13,212 bases of DNA from JANOQP01 sp044227705 (GTDB taxonomy: Bacteria > Bacteroidota > Bacteroidia > Chitinophagales > Saprospiraceae), in assembly GCA_044227705.1 (NCBI GenBank), contig JBGAWE010000122.1:1-13212 (forward strand), read 5' to 3'. The notes under the pieces were generated by a model. That model did not search any database. It was not told where the DNA came from and saw only the letters and a list, made by a program, of their open reading frames with translations. The translations under genes were made by a program, and so were the position numbers. Position 1 is the stretch's first letter, and every line of letters begins with the position of its first letter. Positions 1 to 6,034 of the stretch are shown here, piece by piece.

Positions 1-879
1 CCGTTCGAGGCCGGAGAAGGCCGCGTGGCCCTCGTTCAGATGGAAGACATCTGGCTTGATGCCCATCGCGGCGAGCGCGCGAACCCCGCCGATTCCGAGC
101 AGGATTTCCTGTTTGAGGCGATGCTCGAGCGGGTCGCCGCCGCCGGTTCCGGTTCCATAAAGTTGATGGGTGAGCGACCGGTCCTCCCAGCGGTTGTCGT
201 CGATGTCGGCGTCAAGGAGGTAAAGGCTGATGCGGCCGACCTTCAATTCCCAAATCTTCGCCCAAACGGTGCGGCCGGGGAGGTTGACGAAAATCTTGAG
301 CCAGTTGCCCGCCTTGTCGCGGACGGGTTCGAGCGGGAGCTGCGTGAACTTGGCCGCATCAAGGTCGTGTATCTGCTCGCCGTGCAGCGAGATGGCCTGC
401 TGGAAATAGCCGTACCGGTAGAGAAGGCCCACGGCAGCGAAGTTGGTGTTCGTGTCGCTGACCTCTTTCAGGTAGTCGCCAGCCAGCACGCCGAGGCCGC
501 CCGAGTAGAGCCGCATCGACTGGTGCAGACCGTACTCCATGCAGAAATAGCCGATTTTGTGGCCAGCCGGGGCGGGCGCGCCGTCTATATAGGCGCAGAA
601 CTCGGCGTGGACGGCCTTCATTCTTTTCAAAAAATCCTTGTCGCCAGTCAGCTTCGACGCCTGCTCGACGGAAAGGTCGTCCAGAAGGGCGACGGGGTTG
701 AAGTTGAGTTCCTCGAACCGCTCGGGGCTGATGCTCCTGAAAAGCTCGATGGCCTCGTGGTTCCACGACCACCAAAGGTTTCTGGACAGCTCGGCGAGCG
801 GGAAAAGGGCTTCGGGCAGGCGCGGCTCGATGAAAATCCGTTTGAGCTTGGCACCGGTCTGGGTCAAGTTTCCTACCAT
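1..879 (-). CDS. glgP: alpha-glucan phosphorylase, N-terminal 293 residues (3' end beyond window)
   Basis: Catalyses phosphorolysis of alpha-1,4-glucans (glycogen or maltodextrin) to glucose-1-phosphate in the cytosol. The frame is open from ATG at 879 to the left edge, so the gene is truncated by the window and not broken. Residues 33-43 (RNLWWSWNHEA) match the N-terminal DUF3417-type region of the short bacterial phosphorylases. Residues 111-135 carry the conserved YFCMEYGL and YSGGLGVLAGD motifs, and residues 280-293 give HLNEGHAAFSGLER, matching the family's H-L-N-E-G-H block. The pyridoxal-phosphate lysine would lie further downstream, outside the window. The start is chosen because homologous sequence begins within about ten residues of this ATG and no better upstream start is seen. 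It is divergent from the lipoprotein gene at 1168, and a TACCTTTG box lies about 78 bp upstream. The family assignment is strong; glycogen versus maltodextrin preference cannot be decided. Confidence 0.93.
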   Translation of the reverse strand, partial: MVGNLTQTGAKLKRIFIEPRLPEALFPLAELSRNLWWSWNHEAIELFRSISPERFEELNFNPVALLDDLSVEQASKLTGDKDFLKRMKAVHAEFCAYIDGAPAPAGHKIGYFCMEYGLHQSMRLYSGGLGVLAGDYLKEVSDTNTNFAAVGLLYRYGYFQQAISLHGEQIHDLDAAKFTQLPLEPVRDKAGNWLKIFVNLPGRTVWAKIWELKVGRISLYLLDADIDDNRWEDRSLTHQLYGTGTGGGDPLEHRLKQEILLGIGGVRALAAMGIKPDVFHLNEGHAAFSGLER

Positions 880-956
880 GTTTTCAGATCAAAAGTCAAA
901 AGGAAAAGTCAAGAGTTCATGGGAAGCGAGTTGGTCGCTTCGTGTAAATCCGACGG

Positions 957-964
957 CAAAGGTA
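957..964 (-). promoter_or_regulatory. candidate -7 box TACCTTTG for the phosphorylase gene
   Basis: On the minus strand the octamer TACCTTTG fits the Bacteroidota primary-sigma -7 consensus TAnnTTTG exactly. It lies 78 bp upstream of the ATG at 879. No clear TTTG -33 box is found at the usual distance, so the call rests on the -7 box and on its resemblance to boxes before other genes in this window. Confidence 0.4.
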
Positions 965-1114
965 GACTGGGTGCCTTCTTTGTTCTATATGCCTCTTTGA
1001 AATTGGCCGGGAGGTTTTGCCTGTCGCCGCAACTTGTTGATTTCCAGTTGTTTCGAGGGAAAAGTTTCCTCCGGGGCTGACTGAAATCAACCGACCGGTT
1101 CTTGCCGAGGAGAG

Positions 1115-1122
1115 TACCTTCA
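1115..1122 (+). promoter_or_regulatory. candidate -7 box TACCTTCA for the lipoprotein gene
   Basis: TACCTTCA lies 46 bp upstream of the ATG at 1168 and resembles the TACCTTYG boxes before other genes here, with A in place of the final G. There is no convincing -33 element, so this is weaker than the minus-strand examples. Confidence 0.25.
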
Positions 1123-1167
1123 CCCACCAAACGGCGAGTTTGGCCTCGCAGCACAACCTCCTTTTCA

Positions 1168-1902
1168 ATGAAAAAAATCCTCCTTGCCGCCTGTTCCGTC
1201 GGACTTTCGATGACCCTTTTTTGCTGCACCGAGTCGCCGAAGCCCGCTTCGCCCGCGCCCAACACTCCGGTGAACGGTGCCGAAGGGCAAAAGGGCATCG
1301 CTGCCGCCCCGACCGCCGCCACTTTCAAAGGAATCATCCGCATCGGCGACGAGCAGCGCAAGTTCGTCGACTGCGCCACCGGCAAGACCTACTGGCTCGA
1401 CGACAAGACCGGCCAGCTCGTCAAAAAAGCCGCCGCTGCCACCGAACCTATCCACTGGGACGGCGAGGCGAGCTTCGGGACGCTCTCTGGAAAATTGATG
1501 GGCAAGGCAAAGGGCGGCCACGCAGCCGAGTGCGACGATGTGCTCGCCGTCGAAAAGGTCGATTCGGTCGCCGGCATCTCGGCGGAAAACTTCTGCCTCC
1601 CGTTCAATTTCATCTGCCACGGCACGGAGCCTTTTTGGAACCTCATCATCTCCGAAGGCTTGCAGGCGATTGTGTTGGAGGACATCGCAGAAGGGAAAGC
1701 ACGCGTCTTTCCGTGGACAGAACCCGAAAAGCAAAAGAACGGCAGCTATCTGTGCACCTCCACCGACGCGGCGGGGAACAAAATCCGAATCCTCGTCAAG
1801 CCCGAAAAGACGGGCGACGGCATGGCCGACACGGTTTTCGACCATTCGGTGCTGGTCGCCATCGGCAAAAAGACATGGAAGGGCGTGGCGGTGAAGGGTT
1901 GA
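1168..1902 (+). CDS. predicted two-domain lipoprotein with a GTEPFW motif
   Basis: A 244-residue exported protein of unknown function. The N-terminus (MKKILLAACSVGLSMTLFCC) is a signal peptide ending in a probable lipid-modified Cys20. The lipobox is atypical (L-F-C before the cysteine), so lipidation is likely but not certain. A Pro/Ala-rich linker (about 23-50) follows. A first domain (about 53-131) carries FVDCATGKTYWL, resembling the small beta-barrel parts of NlpE/COG3650-like lipoproteins. A second domain (about 140-244) carries CHGTEPFWNLII at 150-161, where GTEPFW or GNEPFW is typical of COG3650-type uncharacterised envelope proteins. These family links are from memory of motifs, not a search. 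The start is set at the ATG at 1168 because it begins the signal peptide; an upstream in-frame start would put non-signal residues before it. The gene is alone on its strand and ends at a strong terminator. Confidence 0.8.
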   Translation: MKKILLAACSVGLSMTLFCCTESPKPASPAPNTPVNGAEGQKGIAAAPTAATFKGIIRIGDEQRKFVDCATGKTYWLDDKTGQLVKKAAAATEPIHWDGEASFGTLSGKLMGKAKGGHAAECDDVLAVEKVDSVAGISAENFCLPFNFICHGTEPFWNLIISEGLQAIVLEDIAEGKARVFPWTEPEKQKNGSYLCTSTDAAGNKIRILVKPEKTGDGMADTVFDHSVLVAIGKKTWKGVAVKG

Positions 1903-1913
1903 GAAACCTGTCT

Positions 1914-1970
1914 TTCGGACAAAAAAATTGCCGGGCGAGCGAGTTCGACCCGGCAATTTTTTTGTCCGAA
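1914..1970. terminator. bidirectional intrinsic terminator with a perfect 22-bp stem
   Basis: Positions 1914-1935 and 1949-1970 are perfect reverse complements (22 bp) around a 13-nt loop. The stem has a GC-rich top (TTGCCGGG / CCCGGCAA) and an internal A7/T7 tract, so each strand reads a GC hairpin followed by seven T's. It lies between the convergent lipoprotein gene (ends 1902) and the oxidoreductase gene (ends 1984), and should stop transcription in both directions. Confidence 0.92.
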
Positions 1971-1983
1971 ACCGGCCGCCCGT

Positions 1984-3036
1984 TCAGCGGTAACTGGCGT
2001 TGATTTCTTCCAGAACCGACCGGCCTGGAATCAAGTCCTTTTCGGAAAGCGTGTTGAGCGGCGCGGCGACGGTGTTCAAAATCTCGTGCAACTCGGTCGA
2101 TTCCGGGTCGATGTAAATGAGGCCGGTGAGGATTTCGCCTTTGGCCCGCGCCTCGTGCAGCTTTCTGACGGCCGAGTCCTTGTCCGACGGGTCCCAGCCG
2201 CTGGCGAGTTTCGAGAGGTTGAGGTGCGAACCGTCGTGCAGTTCGACCGAACGCGACTCGCCCTCCCCATAGCTGACGGTTATCTCCGTTTTTTCGGGAA
2301 CAAAGTCGACCATCGAGAGCGCGTCGACGTGCTCGCGGACGAAGTCGTAGCTCTTCGTCGAGCCGGCGTTGTTGTTGAAGGTGACGCATGGCGAGATGAC
2401 GTCGATGAATGCGAAACCCTTGTGCGACATGGCCGCTTTGATGAGCGGGATGAGCTGTTTTTTGTCGCCAGAGAAGCTGCGGGCCACGAATGCCGCCCCG
2501 AGTTCGAGCGCGAGGCCGCAGAGGTCGATGCCGTCGAAGGGGTTTTGCACGCCGCTCTTGTTGACGCTGCCGGCGTCGGCCGTCGCCGAATCTTGGCCTT
2601 TGGTGAGGCCGTAGCAGCCGTTGTTCATGACGATGTAGGTCATGTTGAGGTTCCGGCGGACGGCGTGGACGAACTGGCCCATGCCGATGCTGGCCGTGTC
2701 GCCATCGCCCGAGATGCCGAGGTAGAGCAAATCGCGGTTCGCCAGGTTGGCCCCGGTCGCCACGCTCGGCATCCGGCCGTGGACGGAGTTGAAACCGTGC
2801 GAATTGCTCAAAAAATAGGCAGGTGTCTTTGACGAGCAACCGATGCCCGAGAGCTTGGCGATGCGGTGCGGCTGCACGTCCATCTCGAAACAGGCCTGCA
2901 CGATGGCCGCGCTGATGCTGTCGTGGCCGCAACCGGCACAGAGGGTCGAGATAACCCCTTCGTAGTCCTTTTTGTAGTAGCCGACGGCGTTCTTTGGAAG
3001 CTGTGGGTTGCGGAACTGCGGTTTGATGTAGCTCAT
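1984..3036 (-). CDS. korB: 2-oxoacid (2-oxoglutarate-type):ferredoxin oxidoreductase, beta subunit
   Basis: The thiamine-diphosphate-binding beta subunit of a CoA-dependent 2-oxoacid:ferredoxin oxidoreductase, which oxidatively decarboxylates 2-oxoacids (2-oxoglutarate in the KorAB type) to acyl-CoA while reducing ferredoxin, in the cytosol. The protein is 350 residues. Cys33, Cys36 (LCAGCGHD), Cys67 (GIGCSS) and Cys217 (SPCVTFN) are the expected 4Fe-4S ligands. GDGD at 110-113, with NN at 138-139, is the ThDP/Mg motif. The start is placed at ATG 3036 (MSYIKPQFRNP), the typical family N-terminus; the 20-residue upstream extension comes from a TTG and covers a hairpin. The alpha subunit, normally the adjacent upstream gene, is not in this window: the upstream gene is an unrelated membrane protein 99 bp away. 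Substrate (2-oxoglutarate versus another 2-oxoacid) is inferred from overall similarity only. Confidence 0.93.
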   Translation of the reverse strand: MSYIKPQFRNPQLPKNAVGYYKKDYEGVISTLCAGCGHDSISAAIVQACFEMDVQPHRIAKLSGIGCSSKTPAYFLSNSHGFNSVHGRMPSVATGANLANRDLLYLGISGDGDTASIGMGQFVHAVRRNLNMTYIVMNNGCYGLTKGQDSATADAGSVNKSGVQNPFDGIDLCGLALELGAAFVARSFSGDKKQLIPLIKAAMSHKGFAFIDVISPCVTFNNNAGSTKSYDFVREHVDALSMVDFVPEKTEITVSYGEGESRSVELHDGSHLNLSKLASGWDPSDKDSAVRKLHEARAKGEILTGLIYIDPESTELHEILNTVAAPLNTLSEKDLIPGRSVLEEINASYR

Positions 3037-3045
3037 GCTCTTTGC

Positions 3046-3064
3046 CCCGAAGCACTGCTTCGGG
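3046..3064. other. 8-bp hairpin in the leader of the oxidoreductase gene
   Basis: CCCGAAGC (3046-3053) and GCTTCGGG (3057-3064) form a perfect 8-bp stem with a 3-nt loop. It ends 10 bp upstream of the ATG at 3036, where it would cover the ribosome entry region. No T-tract follows on the minus strand, so it is not a standard terminator for the gene upstream. Confidence 0.55.
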
Positions 3065-3118
3065 CTTGATTGTCTGGTTTTAAATACCCGAAACAAGAGC
3101 CTCGGGACACAACTCGGG

Positions 3119-3126
3119 CGAAGGTA
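3119..3126 (-). promoter_or_regulatory. candidate -7 box TACCTTCG for the oxidoreductase gene
   Basis: The minus strand reads CTACCTTCGCCCG here, 83 bp upstream of the ATG at 3036. The same 13 bases occur upstream of the L31 gene. It differs from TAnnTTTG by one base, and no good -33 element is visible. Confidence 0.35.
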
Positions 3127-3135
3127 GAAACCCGC

Positions 3136-3807
3136 TCAATTCGGCACAGCCGCCTTTGCCGCCCGCGCCTCGCAGGTCTTGCAAAGTTCACTGATGCCCT
3201 TCTTTTCAAAGACCTCCTTGACCGTCCCGCTCGCCACCCCCGCATGGCCCCGGATGTGCTGGCAGTCCTCGTAGATGTGGTACTTGTTGCCCTCCGGCGC
3301 CCAATAGATGACGTCGCCGACGCCGAGGCCTTTGAGCGCGGCGGTCTGCTCGTTTATCTCCTTTGTGTATTTTTCGATGGACGGCGGGTTGAAATCAACG
3401 CCCGTGACCCCCGCGATGAGCATGGCGACGACGGCCACCGCGCCCGCGATTCCCTTCGTCTTGCCGCTCAAGTCTTTGTTCAAGAAAATCATCACGACGA
3501 GCGGCAGGAAGGCCAGCACGCCGAGGATCGCGCCTAATTGGTTCTGGATGAAAAACCGCGTTGGCTCCTTTTCAGAGGCGGGGTCGAGCCGGTTGGCCTT
3601 TTTCCAGAGCCACGAGCCGAGGATGGCCAGCGCCAGAATCACGACGATGGCGACGATGAGCATCGTCAGCGTCTCGTTGTGGATGAGCTTGAGGATGGCG
3701 TATGCCTGCCCGCCCATAGCCAGCAGCCAAGCGACGACCGCGATGATTCGAAACTGCGTGGCTTTCGATTTGGCTTCCGGGCTGGCTTGGAAAATCTGTT
3801 CTGACAT
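3136..3807 (-). CDS. membrane protein with four predicted helices and a C-terminal Cys/His motif
   Basis: I do not recognise this 223-residue protein. Hydrophobic segments at about 20-42, 47-69, 90-109 and 118-137 suggest four membrane helices. A soluble tail of about 85 residues follows. The tail carries Y-H-x4-C-x-H at 176-184 and L-C-x2-C at 208-212; together His177, Cys182, His184, Cys209 and Cys212 look like a small zinc-binding site. Short zinc-finger-like tails with a YHxxxxC...CxxC pattern occur at the ends of some nuclease-like and membrane proteins, but no function follows from that. The start is ATG 3807 (MSEQIFQ); the frame is open a little further to a TTG at 3834, but a promoter-like sequence lies there. 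The gene follows the FAD oxidase gene by 48 bp and precedes the 2-oxoacid oxidoreductase gene by 99 bp. Confidence 0.8.
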   Translation of the reverse strand: MSEQIFQASPEAKSKATQFRIIAVVAWLLAMGGQAYAILKLIHNETLTMLIVAIVVILALAILGSWLWKKANRLDPASEKEPTRFFIQNQLGAILGVLAFLPLVVMIFLNKDLSGKTKGIAGAVAVVAMLIAGVTGVDFNPPSIEKYTKEINEQTAALKGLGVGDVIYWAPEGNKYHIYEDCQHIRGHAGVASGTVKEVFEKKGISELCKTCEARAAKAAVPN

Positions 3808-3831
3808 GACCGTTGGTTTTGAAATTTCACC

Positions 3832-3860
3832 CAAAAGTAGAAAGCCGCCCTTCTTTCAAA
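3832..3860 (-). promoter_or_regulatory. candidate promoter (TTTG, 17 bp, TACTTTTG) for the membrane protein gene
   Basis: On the minus strand TTTG (3860-3857) is followed, after a 17-bp spacer, by TACTTTTG (3839-3832). Both elements and the spacing fit the Bacteroidota consensus TTTG / TAnnTTTG. It overlaps the stop codon of the FAD oxidase gene and lies about 25 bp upstream of the ATG at 3807, so this gene probably has its own promoter and a short leader. Confidence 0.55.
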
Positions 3861-5253
3861 AGATTTTCCCGGGGTTGAGGATTCCGTTCGGGTCGAACAC
3901 CGTTTTTATCGCCCGTCGCAGCCCGATTTCCCTTTCTGAAAAGACAATCGGCAGCCAACGCTTCTGCATCAAACCGATGCCGTGCTCGCCGGAGATGGTG
4001 CCGCCGAGGTCGCGCACCTTCTCGAAAATCTCGCCGATGCCGAGCGGCACCTTTTCGAGCCAGTCCTCCTGCGAGATGTCCTCTTTCAAAACATTGACGT
4101 GGACGTTGCCGTCGCCCGCGTGGCCGAAGGAGACGGTTTGGAAGCCGTGCTTTTCGCCGGTCTTTTTGATGAACGACATCAATTCCGGCAGTTCCGCTCG
4201 AGGCACGACAGTGTCAAGCTCCAAAAACTCCCCGCCCTTTTTGACCGCCGGGCCGACCGAGCGGCGCAACCGCCAGAGGTCAGTTTTCTGTGATTCACCA
4301 TCGGCAAATAGAATTTCACCGACATTGAATTGGCTCAACACCTCGGCTATCTTTTCACAGTCAACATAGAGCGGCTCCATCTGCGGCCCATCGACTTCTA
4401 TAATCAATTGAGCTTCCATGCTTCCATCAACTGGAAACGGGCTGTGTCCGAAATAGTCAATAGCCCGATTGACAGCCTCCTTTTCCATGAACTCCAACGC
4501 GCTCGGCACAATGCCCGCCCGGAAAACAGCCGAGACCGCCGCGCAAGCATCGCCCAACGAGCGGAACGGGGCGAGCATCAGCAGGTTGAAAACCGGGAAC
4601 GGAATGAGCTTCAGATAAATCCTCGTGACCACCCCGAGCGTCCCCTCGCTGCCGACGAAAAGCTGCGTGAGGTTGTAGCCGGTCGAGTTTTTCAGGGTCC
4701 GCGCACCGGTTCGGATGATGCTGCCGTCGGCCATAACCACCTCTAAATCAATGACATAGTCTTTCACTACGCCGTATTTGACCGCCCTCGGGCCGCCCGC
4801 ACCGGTCGAGACATTCCCTCCGATGAAACTGGAGCCACGACTGGCCGGGTCGGGCGGGTAGAATAGGTTCTTGGCCTGCAGCGTGTTCTGCAAATGCTCC
4901 GTGACCACGCCCGGCTCGACGACGCACTGGAGGTTTCGCTCGTCGATTTCGAGGATCTTGTCGAAGCGTTTCATCGAAAGGACAACACCGCCGTGAACAG
5001 GGATTGCGCCGCCTGCCAGTCCAGTTCCCGCGCCGCGAACGGTTATGGCTATTCTTTTTTCATTGCAATGAGAAAGCAATTGGCTTATCTCCATTGCGCT
5101 TCGCGGAAATAGAACGACCTCCGCGCGATAGCGCGTCTCACTTGTCCTATCGAGGCTGTTCTCTTTTATTGAATCTGAATCTACGGAGACAAACGGCTCG
5201 CCCAATACCTGTTTGAAAAACACGAGATCGGCACCGTCGATTGGCTTGAACAT
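3856..5253 (-). CDS. FAD-binding oxidase/dehydrogenase, GlcD / D-lactate dehydrogenase family
   Basis: A 465-residue flavoprotein of the family that oxidises D-2-hydroxy acids such as glycolate or D-lactate. The N-terminal FAD-binding domain (about 35-220) shows VRGAGTGLAGGA, PDPASRGSSFIGGNVSTGAG and NLTQLFVGSEGTLGVVT, all typical of the vanillyl-alcohol-oxidase-type fold. The C-terminal substrate domain has the histidine motif FGHAGDGNVHVNVL and ends with SGEHGIG and NPNGILNPGKIF-like sequence (here DPNGILNPGKIF), as expected. Length and both domains are intact. The start at ATG 5253 gives a normal N-terminus. It lies 47 bp downstream of the response regulator gene. No iron-sulfur partner (GlcF-like) is present nearby, and the substrate cannot be told from sequence. 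The first 250 bp or so are notably AT-richer than the rest. Confidence 0.92.
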   Translation of the reverse strand: MFKPIDGADLVFFKQVLGEPFVSVDSDSIKENSLDRTSETRYRAEVVLFPRSAMEISQLLSHCNEKRIAITVRGAGTGLAGGAIPVHGGVVLSMKRFDKILEIDERNLQCVVEPGVVTEHLQNTLQAKNLFYPPDPASRGSSFIGGNVSTGAGGPRAVKYGVVKDYVIDLEVVMADGSIIRTGARTLKNSTGYNLTQLFVGSEGTLGVVTRIYLKLIPFPVFNLLMLAPFRSLGDACAAVSAVFRAGIVPSALEFMEKEAVNRAIDYFGHSPFPVDGSMEAQLIIEVDGPQMEPLYVDCEKIAEVLSQFNVGEILFADGESQKTDLWRLRRSVGPAVKKGGEFLELDTVVPRAELPELMSFIKKTGEKHGFQTVSFGHAGDGNVHVNVLKEDISQEDWLEKVPLGIGEIFEKVRDLGGTISGEHGIGLMQKRWLPIVFSEREIGLRRAIKTVFDPNGILNPGKIF

Positions 5254-5300
5254 TTTGATCGGATTGTATAGGGCAAGACACAGTATAAATGCTGTGCTAC

Positions 5301-5990
5301 TTAATCGGGAACAAACTTGTAGCCCACCCCTCGAATGGCGTGGAAATAGCGCGGGTTCTTCTGGTCGGCCTCGAAATACTTTCGGAATGAGAGGATGAAA
5401 TTGTCAATGGTGCGCGTCGACGGGAAGACGTCGTAGCCCCAAACGGCTTGCAGGATCTGGTTTCTCGAAACCACTTCGCCCTTTCTGTCGACCAACAGTT
5501 TCAACAGCAAGGCCTCCTTTTTTGTCAGTTTCATCGGCCCGTTGGCCGTCGTCGCCTCGAAGGTGGAGAAGTTGACAAAGTTGCCGCCGAACTCCGCCGT
5601 CTCGCTGACTGGCCCGGCCGCCCGCGAGCTTCGCTGCAGGAGTTTCGAGACGCGCAGTAGCAGTTCTTCGAGGTTGAACGGCTTGGTCAGGTAGTCGTCG
5701 CCGCCTTTTTTCAGTCCGGCGATTCGGTCGGCGGCTTGGTCTTTTGCCGTCAAAAAGAGAATCGGGACGGTTGGGTTTGTCAGCCTCACTGATTCGGCGA
5801 GGCTGAACCCGTCAACTTCGGGCAGCATCACGTCGAACAGCAACAGGTCGAAATGTTGTTCGCCCAAAATCTTCTGGGCAATTCGTCCATTGCCGGTCGT
5901 CACGACTTCATAGCCCTCTATTTCGAGGTTGAGGCGGACGGTGTCGCGGATGTTCTCCTCGTCTTCTACTAACAAAATTCTCATGGCCAT
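5301..5990 (-). CDS. OmpR/PhoB-family two-component response regulator
   Basis: A 229-residue DNA-binding response regulator. The receiver domain (about 4-120) has the acidic pair Glu9/Asp10, phospho-acceptor Asp53 (LLLFDVMLP), Thr81, Tyr100 and Lys103 (YLTKPF). A winged-helix DNA-binding domain (about 135-229) has KLTKKEALLLKLL, RTIDNFILSFRKYF and IRGVGYKF. All key residues are intact. The start is uncertain: ATG 5990 (MAMRILLVEDE) or 5984 fit the family. An earlier ATG at 6038 overlaps the stop of the HlyD gene as ATGA, but would add 16 residues made largely from a short repeat. No histidine kinase is present in the window. Its closest neighbours are a HlyD adaptor upstream (44 bp) and the FAD oxidase downstream (47 bp); co-transcription is likely, but the target genes are unknown. 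Confidence 0.93.
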   Translation of the reverse strand: MAMRILLVEDEENIRDTVRLNLEIEGYEVVTTGNGRIAQKILGEQHFDLLLFDVMLPEVDGFSLAESVRLTNPTVPILFLTAKDQAADRIAGLKKGGDDYLTKPFNLEELLLRVSKLLQRSSRAAGPVSETAEFGGNFVNFSTFEATTANGPMKLTKKEALLLKLLVDRKGEVVSRNQILQAVWGYDVFPSTRTIDNFILSFRKYFEADQKNPRYFHAIRGVGYKFVPD

Positions 5991-6020
5991 TGGATGATTT
6001 GTTGATTGGATGACTTGACG
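5989..6020. repeat. degenerate 8-bp tandem repeat, four units
   Basis: Read on the plus strand, four octamers follow one another: ATTGGATG, ATTTGTTG, ATTGGATG and ACTTGACG. Units one and three are identical. The repeat lies in the gap between the HlyD gene and the chosen response-regulator start, touching the first ATG. Confidence 0.5.
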
Positions 6021-6034
6021 ACAATAACGGCCAA

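Larger units (their letters stand above)
880..1167. other. 288-bp divergent intergenic region
   Basis: This interval separates the minus-strand phosphorylase gene from the plus-strand lipoprotein gene. It holds a candidate -7 box for each direction (957-964 minus, 1115-1122 plus). A 13-bp direct repeat unit beginning AAAAGTCAA (891-903 and 904-916) lies just upstream of the phosphorylase ATG. A weak 7-bp imperfect hairpin, with one G-T pair, lies at 1055-1071. No credible small gene was seen in either direction. Confidence 0.7.

Noticed and set aside
25..1080. Long plus-strand open frame opposite the phosphorylase
   Set aside because: It lies over a clear minus-strand phosphorylase whose family motifs (EYGL, SGGLGVLAGD, HLNEGH) are intact. 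The plus reading has no recognisable motif and arises from GC-rich codon bias.
5270..5300. Short inverted repeat CACAG...CTGTG between the response regulator and FAD oxidase genes
   Set aside because: Only five base pairs with an AT-rich loop and no T-tract, so too weak to call a terminator or operator.
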